DNA of 61,085 nucleotides from Carideicomes alvinocaridis. GTDB lineage: Bacteria; Pseudomonadota; Alphaproteobacteria; Rhodobacterales; Rhodobacteraceae. A model generated the notes under the pieces. That model made no database searches and was not told the DNA's origin. It saw only the letters and a program-made list of their open reading frames with translations. The translations under genes and the position numbers were made by a program. Numbering within the stretch: the first letter of the stretch is position 1; every line of letters starts with the position of its first letter. Positions 7,585 through 16,541 of this stretch are shown one piece after another. Location of the stretch: positions 1-61,085 of the forward strand of contig SRJI02000024.1 in the NCBI GenBank assembly GCA_005473895.2. The letters run 5' to 3'.

Positions 7585-8256
7585 TTGAACTCTTCATTCG
7601 ATTTCGACTGGGAGGCCGCCTTCCAGTCCATCCCGCACCTGCTTGCGGGGATTCCCTACACGCTGCTGATCTCCTTCGCGGGGCTGGCCATCGGTTTCGT
7701 CATCGGCATGATCTTCGGCCTGCTGCGGCTCAGCCGCGCGCCCTGGCTGCGCTGGCCCGCCGTGGCCTATATCGAAATCTTCCGCGGCACCCCGGTGCTG
7801 GTGCAGGTGCTGTTCATCTTCTACGGCCTGCCGCAGATTCTCGGCGGTCCGATCCCGGCGCTGGCCGCGGGCATCGCCGCCATCGCGGTGAACTCCGGCG
7901 CCTATATCTCGGAGATCGTGCGCGGCGGCGTGCAATCCATCGAGCGCGGCCAGCGCGAGGCGGGCCTGTCGCTGGGTCTCTCGCGCAGCCAGACCTTCCG
8001 CTACATCATCTGGCCGCAGGGCTTCCGGCGCATGATCCCCGCCCTCGGCAACCAGGGGATCATCAGCATCAAGGACACCTCGCTGTTCGCCGTGATCGGC
8101 GTGGGCGAACTGGTGCGGCAGGGGCAGATCTACATCGCGACCACCTTCCGGGCGCTCGAGGTCTACCTGATGGTGGCGATCCTCTACCTGGCGATCACGC
8201 TGACACTTTCGCTGCTGCTGCGGCTGCTGGAACGCAAGGGGCTTGTTGGACAATGA
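7585..8256 (+). CDS. Polar amino-acid ABC transporter permease
   Basis: A 223-residue inner-membrane protein of the HisM/GlnP family with about five membrane segments. The cytoplasmic EAA loop that meets the ATPase is visible as [35 protein letters not shown]. The periplasmic-side motif [18 protein letters not shown] is typical of the family. It starts at TTG 7585, supported by AGGAGACGGAG upstream. Its stop overlaps the ATPase start in ATGA. Only one permease gene is present, so it presumably works as a homodimer. Confidence 0.9.
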   Translation: MNSSFDFDWEAAFQSIPHLLAGIPYTLLISFAGLAIGFVIGMIFGLLRLSRAPWLRWPAVAYIEIFRGTPVLVQVLFIFYGLPQILGGPIPALAAGIAAIAVNSGAYISEIVRGGVQSIERGQREAGLSLGLSRSQTFRYIIWPQGFRRMIPALGNQGIISIKDTSLFAVIGVGELVRQGQIYIATTFRALEVYLMVAILYLAITLTLSLLLRLLERKGLVGQ

Positions 8257-9023
8257 GCGAACGCACTGACAAGGACGGCGCTCCGATCGTCCGCATGGAA
8301 AAGCTGAACAAGCATTTCGGCACGCTGCACGTGCTCAAGGACGTGGACCTGGAGGTCACGCCGGGCGAGGTGGTGGTCATCATCGGCGCCAGCGGCTCGG
8401 GCAAATCGACCCTGATCCGCTGCATCAACGGGCTGGAGGAATTCCAGAAGGGCAAGCTCGAGGTCGACGGCAAGCGGCTGGAGCCGCATGGCAAGGCCTC
8501 CAAGGCGCTGCAGCAGATCCGCACCGAGGTCGGCATGGTCTTCCAGCAGTTCAACCTGTTTCCGCATCTCAGCGTGCGGGACAACGTGACCCTCGCCCCC
8601 CGCAAGGTGCGCGGCGCGTCGCGGGCCGAGGCGCGCGAGACCGCGGACCGCCTGCTCGAACGGGTGGGCATCGCCAACCAGGCGGACAAGTATCCCGGGC
8701 AGCTTTCGGGCGGCCAGCAGCAGCGCGTGGCGCTGGCCCGGGCGCTGGCGATGGAGCCGCGGCTGATGCTGTTCGACGAACCGACCTCGGCGCTCGACCC
8801 CGAGATGATCGGCGAGGTGCTGGACGCGATGCGCGAACTGGCGCGCGAGGGGATGACCATGGTGATCGTCACCCACGAGATGAGCTTTGCCCGCGAGGTG
8901 GCGGACCGGGTGATCTACATCCACGAGGGCGAGATCGTCGAGGAAGGCCCGCCCGAGGCGGTCTTCGACAACCCGCAGCGCGAGCGGACTCGCAGCTTCC
9001 TGTCGCGGGTGCTGACTCACTGA
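8253..9023 (+). CDS. Polar amino-acid ABC transporter ATPase
   Basis: A 256-residue GlnQ/HisP-type ATPase. It shows Walker [10 protein letters not shown] near residue 48, the Q-loop [10 protein letters not shown], the signature LSGGQQQR, Walker [14 protein letters not shown] and the switch His in VTHEM. It powers amino-acid uptake with the two genes before it. ATG 8253 overlaps the permease stop, so translation is coupled. It is the last gene of the operon, and a hairpin lies just after its stop. Confidence 0.93.
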   Translation: MSERTDKDGAPIVRMEKLNKHFGTLHVLKDVDLEVTPGEVVVIIGASGSGKSTLIRCINGLEEFQKGKLEVDGKRLEPHGKASKALQQIRTEVGMVFQQFNLFPHLSVRDNVTLAPRKVRGASRAEARETADRLLERVGIANQADKYPGQLSGGQQQRVALARALAMEPRLMLFDEPTSALDPEMIGEVLDAMRELAREGMTMVIVTHEMSFAREVADRVIYIHEGEIVEEGPPEAVFDNPQRERTRSFLSRVLTH

Positions 9024-9029
9024 GGATCC

Positions 9030-9063
9030 CCCCCGGGGCGTTACGGCATGTCCCGGGGGTTTC
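9030..9063 (+). terminator. Terminator hairpin after the ABC operon
   Basis: CCCCCGGG at 9030-9037 pairs with CCCGGGGG at 9052-9059 around a 14-base loop, followed by TTTCGCTT. It begins 7 bp after the ATPase stop, in the gap to the converging aldehyde dehydrogenase gene. The T-run is short, so termination strength is uncertain. Confidence 0.5.
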
Positions 9064-9210
9064 GCTTCGAGGCAGGGGCCGGTCAGGGCTGGGGGATCAG
9101 GGCTGTCCTTCCCGGCGGCAAGGGGTGGCGAAAGTAGACCGTCATCCTGCCTCCCCCAACCCCGGAAGGACGGGGCAGACACATCGCCCGCCCCCGCTCC
9201 CGGTCCGCCC

Positions 9211-10641
9211 TTACAGGGGCAAGGTGTAGGCCGTCTTCACCACCGTGAAGAACTCCCGCGCATAGCTGCCCTGCTCCCGGGAGCCGTAGCTGGAGGCCTT
9301 CCGGCCGCCGAAGGCCACATGGTAATCGACCCCCGCGGTGGGCAGGTTGACCATGACCATCCCGGCCTCCGCCCGACGCTTGAACGCGGTGGAGGCTTTC
9401 AGCGAGCGCGTGCAGATCCCCGCCGACAGGCCGAAGCTGACGGCATTGGCGGCGGCCACCGCCTCCTCGAAATCCTTCACCTTGATCACGCTCGCCACGG
9501 GGCCGAAGATTTCCTCCTGGTTGATGCGCATGTCGGTGGTCGTCCCGGTGAACAGCGCCGGGGTGATGAAATGGCCGGTGCCGGCCTCGGGCTGCGCGCC
9601 CCCTTCGGCCAGCACCGCGCCCTCGTCCTGCCCGATGCGCAGGTAGTCCAGCACCTGCCGCTTCTGCTCGGCGCTGACCGCGGGCCCGACATCGGTCCCG
9701 GGGTCCAGCCCGTTGCCCACCTTCAGGCCCCGCATCCGCGCGCGCAGCGCCTCGACGAAGCGGTCGTGGATCCCTTCGGTCACGACAAAGCGCGAAGAGG
9801 CGGTGCAGCGCTGGCCGGTGGAGAAGAAGGCGCCGTTCACGGCACATTCCACCGCGTTGTCGAGATCCGCGTCGTCCAGCACCACGAGGGGGTTCTTGCC
9901 GCCCATCTCCAGCTGCAGCTTGCCGCCGCGATCGGTCACGATGCGGCGCAGCCGGGTGCCGACGCCGGTGGATCCGGTAAAGCTGATCGCGTCGACCTCC
10001 GGGCTTTCGGCCAGGGCCTGCCCCACGACGGAGCCGGGGCCCATGACCAGGTTGAAGACCCCGTCGGGCAGGCCGGCACGGCTCAGGATATCGGCCAGCG
10101 CCCAGCCGCAGCCGGGCGTCAGGTCCGCCGGCTTGAACACCACGCAATTGCCATAGGCCAGCGCCGGGGCGATCTTCCAGGCCGGGATGGCGATGGGGAA
10201 GTTCCAGGGCGTGATCAGGCCGACCACGCCCACCGGCTCGCGCGTGACGTCCACGGTCACGTCCGGCCGCACCGAGGGCACCTGCAGCCCGTTCAGGCGC
10301 AGCGCCTCGCCCGCGAAGAACTTGAAGACCGCGCCGGCGCGGGTCGCCTCGCCGATCCCCTCGGCCAGGGTCTTGCCCTCCTCGCGCGTCAGCAGGCAGC
10401 CCAGCTCTTCCTTGCGGTCGAGGATCTCGGTGGCCACGGCGTCGAGGATGTCGAAGCGCTGCTGCGGGGTGGAATCGGCCCAGGCGGGAAAGGCGTCGCG
10501 CGCGCTGGCGATCGCCGCCTCGGTCTGGGCCCGGTCCGCCTGCGCGTATTCCCCGATGACGTCCGAAGGGTCGGCCGGGTTGGTGTTGCGGTTGACCCCC
10601 GTGCCGTCCGTCCAGCGGCCGCCGATATAGTTGAGTTGCAT
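9211..10641 (-). CDS. Aldehyde dehydrogenase (ketoglutarate-semialdehyde type)
   Basis: A 476-residue NAD(P)-dependent aldehyde dehydrogenase. It has TPWNFPIAIPAWKIAPAL (cofactor and oxyanion Asn), VVFKPADLTP, the glycine turn SFTGSTGVG, catalytic Glu in LEMGGKNP, nucleophile Cys in GQRCTASSR and EEIFGPV near the end. The N-terminus (LNYIGGRWTDG) and overall pattern resemble 2-oxoglutarate semialdehyde dehydrogenases of sugar-acid or hydroxyproline breakdown, but the substrate cannot be fixed from sequence. It lies 48 bp downstream of the SDR gene on the same strand, so the two probably form an operon facing the IclR gene. Confidence 0.88.
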   Translation of the reverse strand: MQLNYIGGRWTDGTGVNRNTNPADPSDVIGEYAQADRAQTEAAIASARDAFPAWADSTPQQRFDILDAVATEILDRKEELGCLLTREEGKTLAEGIGEATRAGAVFKFFAGEALRLNGLQVPSVRPDVTVDVTREPVGVVGLITPWNFPIAIPAWKIAPALAYGNCVVFKPADLTPGCGWALADILSRAGLPDGVFNLVMGPGSVVGQALAESPEVDAISFTGSTGVGTRLRRIVTDRGGKLQLEMGGKNPLVVLDDADLDNAVECAVNGAFFSTGQRCTASSRFVVTEGIHDRFVEALRARMRGLKVGNGLDPGTDVGPAVSAEQKRQVLDYLRIGQDEGAVLAEGGAQPEAGTGHFITPALFTGTTTDMRINQEEIFGPVASVIKVKDFEEAVAAANAVSFGLSAGICTRSLKASTAFKRRAEAGMVMVNLPTAGVDYHVAFGGRKASSYGSREQGSYAREFFTVVKTAYTLPL

Positions 10642-10689
10642 CAGGTTGTTCCTTTGTTCGCTTGCATGTGAGGGAAGTCGCGGCGCGGG

Positions 10690-11409
10690 TCAGACCGGCG
10701 CGGAGCCGATGCTGGCGCCGCCGCAGACATAGATGACCTGGCCGTTGATGTAGGCGGCGCCGTCCGACAGCAGGAAGGCGATCGGCGCCGCGACCTCCTC
10801 GGGCGTGCCGAAGCGCCCGCCGGGCACGGTTTTCAGCAGGGTCTCGTAGGCCTCCGACCCCTCCGGGTGGTTCCGGTCGAAAAGCGCGGTGCGCACCGGG
10901 CCGGGCGCGATGGTGTTCACCGTGATCCCGAAGCCCGCCAGCTCCAGCGCCCAGCCGCGCGACAGGCTCAGCAGCCCGGCCTTGGCGGCGGCGTAGGGCG
11001 TGCGGTCGGCCCGGCCCAGCACGACCCGGCTGGACAGGTTGACGATCCGCCCCCTGCCCTTGGCCTTCATCGCCGGAATGACGGCCTGCGCGCATTGCAC
11101 CGCGGCGCGCAGGTTCACCGCGTAATGCAGGTCCATGTCGGCGACGGTGGTCTCTTCCAGGCTGCGCGACTGCGAGACGCCGGCATTGTTCACCAGGTGA
11201 TCGACCTCGTGCTCCTCGGCGATTCGCGCCAGCATCTCCGCCGTGGCGTCCGGATCGGCGAAATCCACCTCGTAGAACGGGCCGGGCGCGTCGTCGGGAC
11301 GGCTGCGGCCGGTGCCGATGACGGTGTGACCGGCCTCGGACAGCATCCGGGCGGTCGCCGCGCCGATTCCACGAGTCGAGCCCGTGACGAGGGTGACTGG
11401 GTGTTGCAT
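10690..11409 (-). CDS. Short-chain dehydrogenase/reductase (SDR)
   Basis: A 239-residue classical SDR. It has the cofactor turn TGSTRGIG near residue 10, NNAG near 91, catalytic Ser in NLSSRVVLG and the Y-x3-K pair in TPYAAAKAG, with PGPVRTALF after it. The Arg in the glycine-rich turn and GRSRP after strand 2 fit NADP(H), though this is weak. It probably acts on a hydroxyl or keto acid next to the aldehyde dehydrogenase. It is divergent from the IclR gene with a 147-bp promoter region holding a palindrome. Confidence 0.88.
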   Translation of the reverse strand: MQHPVTLVTGSTRGIGAATARMLSEAGHTVIGTGRSRPDDAPGPFYEVDFADPDATAEMLARIAEEHEVDHLVNNAGVSQSRSLEETTVADMDLHYAVNLRAAVQCAQAVIPAMKAKGRGRIVNLSSRVVLGRADRTPYAAAKAGLLSLSRGWALELAGFGITVNTIAPGPVRTALFDRNHPEGSEAYETLLKTVPGGRFGTPEEVAAPIAFLLSDGAAYINGQVIYVCGGASIGSAPV

Positions 11410-11456
11410 CGAGAATTTCCTCCGAGGTCGTGACCGCTATGCGGGAAAAGCGTACT

Positions 11457-11468
11457 GTACTGCAGTAC
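11457..11468. promoter_or_regulatory. Palindrome GTACTGCAGTAC, likely IclR operator
   Basis: A perfect 12-bp palindrome lies between the divergent SDR (start 11409) and IclR (start 11557) genes. GTAC is repeated on both sides (GTAC at 11452-11455 and again within GTGTAC downstream). IclR-family regulators usually bind such short palindromes in the promoter they share with their target, so it is a good candidate operator. Confidence 0.5.
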
Positions 11469-11556
11469 CGTGTACTATTTTTTTGACTTGAGCCCGACGC
11501 TATGCCAGCTTCGCCCGGCGAGCAAGCAGACAGGAATGAAGCCTCGGAGGGCTTTC

Positions 11557-12402
11557 ATGGACGCGACCGACCCCGGCGACCCCGTGTCGAAGGACAGCCA
11601 TGCGCAGGAGGAAAAGGACCGCCACTTCGTGACGAGCCTGGCACGCGGCATGTCCGTCCTCGCGGCCTTCACGCCCGACAAGGTGACGATGTCGGCGGGC
11701 GATTTGGCGCGCAGCACCGGGCTACCTAAATCGACGATCACCCGGCTGACCCACACACTGATGAAGCTCGGCTACCTGTCGTTCCGCGAAGAGATCGGCC
11801 ATTACCAGCTGCACCCGCGGATCCTGACGCTGGGCTACCCGGTGCTGGCCAATGTCGACCGTCGGCACGTGGCCGCGCCCCTGATGCACGAGCTGGCCAA
11901 CCTGTCCGGCGGCACCGTCTCGCTCGGGCTGCGCGACGGGTTGTCGATGGTCCTGATCGAACGGACCCGCAACCGCACGGTCAGCGCGCTGCCGCTGGAT
12001 ATCGGCTCGCGCCTGCCGATGGCGACGACGGCGATGGGCCGGGCCTATTTCGCCGCCGCGCGGCTGGACGAGCGGCGCGAGATCCTCGACCTTTACGCGC
12101 AGCATCATCCCGATCAGCTCGACGACATACGCGAGGTCTTCGAACAGGCCATGGTCGAGTATCGGACCCGGGGCTACTGCAGCGCGATCGGCAGCTGGGA
12201 ACATGACGTCAACGCGGTGGGCGCCCCGGTGCGCCTGTCGTCCGAGATGCTGGCGGCCTTCAACTGCGGGGGCCCGTCACACCGGCTGCCCGCAGACAAG
12301 CTGGAGGACCTGGGAGAGCGGCTGGTGCAGCTCGCGGAGGATTTCCAGGCCAGCGAATGGGTCGGTCAGTTGCCCCCGCGCAGGGAGCGCGAGGCCTTCT
12401 GA
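11557..12402 (+). CDS. IclR-family transcriptional regulator
   Basis: A protein of about 281 residues with an N-terminal winged helix (SLARGMSVLAAFTPDKVTMSAGDLARSTGLPKSTITRLTHTL, described here in parts: SLARGMSVLAAF, then GLPKSTITRLTHTL) and a C-terminal effector domain (DIGSRLPMATTAMGRAYFAA, RGYCSAIGSW). I chose ATG 11557 because CGGAGG stands 7 bases before it; the longer frame from 11470 has no ribosome-binding site and overlaps the promoter. It probably controls the divergent SDR-aldehyde dehydrogenase pair and perhaps the TRAP operon that follows. The effector is unknown. Confidence 0.88.
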   Translation: MDATDPGDPVSKDSHAQEEKDRHFVTSLARGMSVLAAFTPDKVTMSAGDLARSTGLPKSTITRLTHTLMKLGYLSFREEIGHYQLHPRILTLGYPVLANVDRRHVAAPLMHELANLSGGTVSLGLRDGLSMVLIERTRNRTVSALPLDIGSRLPMATTAMGRAYFAAARLDERREILDLYAQHHPDQLDDIREVFEQAMVEYRTRGYCSAIGSWEHDVNAVGAPVRLSSEMLAAFNCGGPSHRLPADKLEDLGERLVQLAEDFQASEWVGQLPPRREREAF

Positions 12403-12452
12403 CCCGATCCCGGAATCAACACGTGCCATCATTCAAAAAGGGAGGAGAAGAC

Positions 12453-13434
12453 ATGGCAAATCACATCAACAGACGCGCGTTCGTCCGCAGGGGGCTGGGC
12501 TCCATGGCGGGGCTCGCCGCGGGAACGTCGCTGGTCGGGAGCATGGCGCAGGCCGCCGATGCCCCGGAATACCTGACGCTGGTGGGCGGCGGCCAGGGCG
12601 GCGCCTGGTACCTGGGCGCGGCCACCATGGCCGAGATCGCCAAGGGCCTCTGGCCGGACGTCTCCACCACCGTCACGCCGGGGCGGCAGCCTTGCCAACC
12701 TGCAGGGCGTCGGCCGCGGCAAGATCGACATCGCCTATTCCTTTGCCATGGACGTGACCGCGGCACAGCAGGGCACGCTGGCCTTCGAGGGCCGGGCGAT
12801 CCGGGGCCTGCGCGCCATCATGTCCACCAACGCGGCCTATTTCAGCATCGTGGCCAAGCTCGAGATCAAGACCTATGCCGATCTCGCGGGCAAGTCGGTC
12901 GCCCCCGGCCGGGCCGGCATGACGGGCCTCGCCGCCTTCCGCAACGTGGTCAACGAGGTGGGCATCGCCGACGAGATCGAGGAGGTGAACACCGACTACC
13001 CGGAGATGTCGGGCCTGTTCAAGGACGGGGTCGTCTCGGCGGCGAACGTCATCGGCTCCATCCCGCATTCGACGATCAACGAGATCCTCTCGACCGCGGA
13101 CGGCCACCTGCTGGGCATGGATGACGACCTGGTCAAGCGCCTGAGCGAAAAGTACAATTACGAGCCGATGGTGATCCCGGCCGGCACCTTCATCGGCCAG
13201 GACGAGGATGTCGTGACCGCCGGGTCCGTGACCCAGGTGGTGACCCACGAGGACCTCGCGGACGAGACGATCTACGAGCTGACCAAGGCGACTTGGGAAG
13301 GCCGCGACCGGCTGATCCAGGCGCATCCCTCCTACAAGGAACTGACCGAGGAGATGGCGCTGAGCGGCATCCGCATCCCGCTGCACCCGGGGGCCGAGCA
13401 GTACTGGCGGGAAATCGGGCTTCTCAAGTCCTGA
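12453..13434 (+). pseudogene. TAXI-type TRAP solute-binding protein, frameshifted
   Basis: The N-terminus has a twin-arginine-like signal (NRRAFVRRG) and then the TAXI-family start YLTLVGGGQGGAWYLGAATMAEIAKGL. The frame should continue as VTPGGSLANLQGVGRGKIDIAYSFAMDV. A G-run of four at 12680-12683 has one G too many and throws the ribosome out of frame; the rest of the protein is intact in the other frame to 13434. Without the lesion the product would be about 326 residues. GGAGGAG precedes ATG 12453. It is the first gene of a damaged transport operon behind the IclR gene. A homopolymer sequencing error is possible. Confidence 0.82.
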
Positions 13435-13524
13435 TCGCTGCGCGCGCGGCCCCGGTCGCGCGCGTCTTCCTGGTTCCGTCATCGGCGGCGGCCCGTGACC
13501 GGGGTGCCGCATTCGAGGATCGTC

Positions 13525-15535
13525 ATGTCATCTTCCACACAACCGAGCGCGGCGCAGCTGAGCGCCCCAGGCAGTGAAACGGACCGCAACGAATGGCTCT
13601 GTGCCCGCGACCTGCTTCGCCGCCCCTTTTCCGGGGGCTGGGGGCGCTGGATCGCGGTCATCGGCATCCTGATCGCCGTCGGCGCGAGCCTTTATCACAT
13701 CTACATTCCCTTCGTCGGGGCCTACGAGACCTTCGTGCTGCGCCCGCTGCACCTGATGCTGATCGGGCTGGTGGGGCTGATCTTCTTCGATCTCCGGGGC
13801 CGGCAGCGCGATTTCCTCGCGCCCGACTGGAGCTGGGCCATCGACGGGGTGATCGCGGCCGCGCTGATCGCCGCCTCGCTCAACGCCATCCTCGAGCCCA
13901 CGGCGTTCGAGGAACGCTACGCCTTCTATTCCTTCACCCAGCTGGATGTCTGGCTCGGGGTGTCACTCGTCGTCATCGTGGTCGAACTGGCCCGGCGCTG
14001 CATCGGCCTGCCGATCGCGATCCTGCTGCTGGTGGTGCTGGCCTACGGGCTCTGGGGCGGAAACACCTTCTCCATCTTCCGACACCGCCCGGTGGAGCCG
14101 ACGGACCTGTTCCTCAGCCTCTACATGACGACCAAGGGGATCTTCGGCTCGCCCATCGGGGTGATCGCCACCTATGTCTTCCTCTTCATCATCTTCGGCG
14201 CTTTCATCGAGCGCTCGCAGACCGGCATGCTGATCCAGCGCTGCGGGCTGGCGCTGACCGGGCGCTCGCCGGGCGGGCCGGCCAAGGTGGCCGTGGTCAC
14301 CAGCGCCTCCTTCGGCAGCATCTCGGGCAGCGCGCTGGCCAACGTCATGGCCACCGGCGCCGTCACCATCCCGCTGATGAAGCGGATCGGGATCAAGCCG
14401 CACAACGCCGCCGGGATCGAGGCCGCGGCATCGTCCGGCGGGCAGCTGACGCCGCCGATCATGGGGGCCGTGGCCATCGTCATGGCCGACATCACCGGCA
14501 TTCCCTACACCGACATCATCATCGCCGCGGCCCTGCCGGCGCTGCTGTTCTACGTGTCGCTCTTCGTCGCCATCGACCTGACCGCGCGGCGCGACAACAT
14601 GGCCGGCGTCCCGGACGAGATGATGCCGAAGAAGGGCGAGTCCTGCGACTGGTGCACATGATCCTGCCGCTGGCGGCGCTCGTCGCGGCGCTGGTGGTGG
14701 GTTATTCGCCCATGATGGCCGCGCTCATCGGCCTCGGCGTGGCGATCGTCGCGGCGGCGCTGCGGCGCGAGACCCGGCTGAGCCTCAAGGACATCGTGGA
14801 ATGCCTGCATACCGGCGCGCGCACGACCATCATCGCCACCGTGGCCTGCGCCGCGGCCGGTATCGTGGTCGGCGTGATCAACGAGACCGGGCTGGGGGCC
14901 TGCGCCTGTCGAGCCAGCTTCTGACGATCACCGGCGGGCACATGTTCGTCGCCCTGCTGCTGGTCATGGTGACCTGCGTGATCCTCGGCATGGGGATGCC
15001 CACCGTCGCGGCCTACATCGTGACCGTCGCCATCGGCGGGCCGATCCTGGTGGAGCTCGGGGTGCCGATCCTCGCGGCGCACATGTTCGTGCTGTATTTC
15101 GCCGTGCTGTCCCTGATCACGCCGCCGGTGATGATCGCCAGTTTCGGGGCCGCCGCGCTGGCGGAGGCCAAGGTGACGGCCACCGGGAACGCCGCGGTGA
15201 AATATGCCGGCATGGCCTTCGTCATGCCCTTCATCTTCGTCTACAACCCCGAGCTCCTGATCATCGGCAGCGATCTGGGTCCGGTGGCCATGGTCTATAC
15301 CGTCGCCACCGCCATCGCCGGCGCGGTGGCCTTCGGGGTCGCGGTCAGCGGCCACCCGGCCAGGACCGTGCCCGAGCGGCTTCTCTACCTCTTCATCGCC
15401 TATTGCCTGGTGGAGCCCTCGAACCTTCTCAACCTCGTCGGGCTGGTGCTGGCCGCGCTGCACATCGGCATCCGCTACATTCTCGCCGGGCGTTCCGGCA
15501 GCTTCCAGATGGGAAAAAAGGAGTACGAACAATGA
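13525..15535 (+). pseudogene. TAXI-type TRAP fused permease, two frameshifts
   Basis: This is the large fused membrane protein of a TAXI TRAP transporter (DctQ-like and DctM-like parts together, about 670 residues when repaired). Typical segments are GAFIERSQTGMLIQRCGLALTGRSPGGPAKVAV, seen in pieces, SSGGQLTPPIMGAVAIVMADITG, and MGMPTVAAYIVTVAIGGPIL. The first frame ends at 14661. Adding one G to the run at 14634-14636 restores the reading into MILPLAALVAALV. The second lesion is at the G-run 14894-14898, where two Gs too many break TGLGLRLSSQLL. The start at ATG 13525 has GAGG before it. It sits between the damaged binding protein and a damaged TauD gene. Confidence 0.82.
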
Positions 15536-16413
15536 CCGCAATGACCCGGACCGCGGCACAGGAGAAGGTCTACCAGCATATCGACGTCCGGCCGCTGGCA
15601 GGCTCGCTGGGGGCGGAACTGCTGGGGGTGGACCTGTCGAACCTCTCGGACGAGGCCTTCGCCGAGATCCATCGCGCATTTCTCGAATACTCGGTGGTGT
15701 TCTTCCGGGACCAGTCCCTCACCCCCGATCAGCACAAGGATTTCGGCCGGCGCTTCGGCGAGCTGAACATCCACCCCACCTACGAGCCCCTGCCCGGCCA
15801 TGACGAGATCCTCGCCGTGGTCAAGGACAAGGACGCCAAGCACAATATCGGCGACACCTAGCACACCGACGTGACCTTCCTGCCCGAGCCGCCGATGGGC
15901 TCGATCCTCTATGCGCGCGAGATCCCGCCCTATGGCGGCGACACGCTCTTCGCCAATCTCAGCATGGCCTACGACGCGCTGTCCGACGGCATGAAGGAAA
16001 TGCTGGAAGGGCTCAACGCGATCCACAGCAACGCCTACCTGCTGGGCGGCAAGGACGGCGACGAGGACCGCAACAAGACCCGCACCACCAAGCTGCGCGA
16101 GGACAAGCGGCAGGAGCTGACGGCCGTCCACCCGGTGGTCCGCACCCACCCCGAGACCGGGCGCAAGTGCCTCTTCGTCAACCAGGCCTTCACCACCCGG
16201 TTCGAGAACATGACCCGCGAGGAAAGCCAGCCGCTGATCGACTACCTGGTGCGCCACGCCTCGCGGCCGGAATTCACCTGCCGCTTCCGCTGGGCCGAGG
16301 GGTCGATCGCCTTCTGGGACAACCGCTGCACCTATCACTACGCGCTCAACGACTATCACGGGTTCCGCCGCGAGATGCACCGCGTCACCGTGAACGGCGA
16401 CCGCCCGGTCTGA
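15532..16413 (+). pseudogene. TauD/TfdA-family dioxygenase with in-frame amber stop
   Basis: A Fe(II)/2-oxoglutarate dioxygenase of about 293 codons. Codon 110 is TAG (15859-15861). In relatives this place is the Trp of the WHTD motif, so TGG has become TAG directly before the iron ligands HTD (15862-15870). The frame is otherwise open to 16413 and keeps the distal His/Arg region (FWDNRCTYHYALNDYHGFRREMHRVTV). Translation would stop before any iron ligand, so the product should be inactive unless the stop is read through. ATG 15532 overlaps the permease stop (ATGA), with AAAAAAGGAG upstream. An intact paralogue is at 34357-35232. Confidence 0.88.
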
Positions 16414-16426
16414 GCCCAGAGACGCT

Positions 16427-16485
16427 GCGGCCGGAGGCACCCCCCGGCCGCGGCATGGTTGCGGCCGGAAGCACCCGCCGGCCGC
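16427..16485. repeat. Two tandem GCGGCCGG hairpins
   Basis: GCGGCCGG...CCGGCCGC occurs twice, at 16427-16451 and 16461-16485, each with a 9-base loop, and the two units differ at only two positions. They lie 14 bp after the dioxygenase stop. No T-run follows. They may be a double terminator or mRNA-stabilising element, or a small GC-rich repeat family. Confidence 0.6.
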
Positions 16486-16541
16486 AGCCATCCCGACGCC
16501 CGGGCCGGGGCCAAGGCCCACCCCCGGGCCGGTAACGGGCG

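Noticed and set aside
11483-11510. A sigma-70 promoter formed by TTGACT and TATGCC before the IclR gene
   Set aside because: The spacing is about 12 bp, too short for a functional pair.
15859-15861. The amber codon in the dioxygenase read as pyrrolysine or as regulated readthrough
   Set aside because: The place is the conserved Trp of the WHTD motif, and the same operon has several frameshifts. Simple loss of function explains it better.
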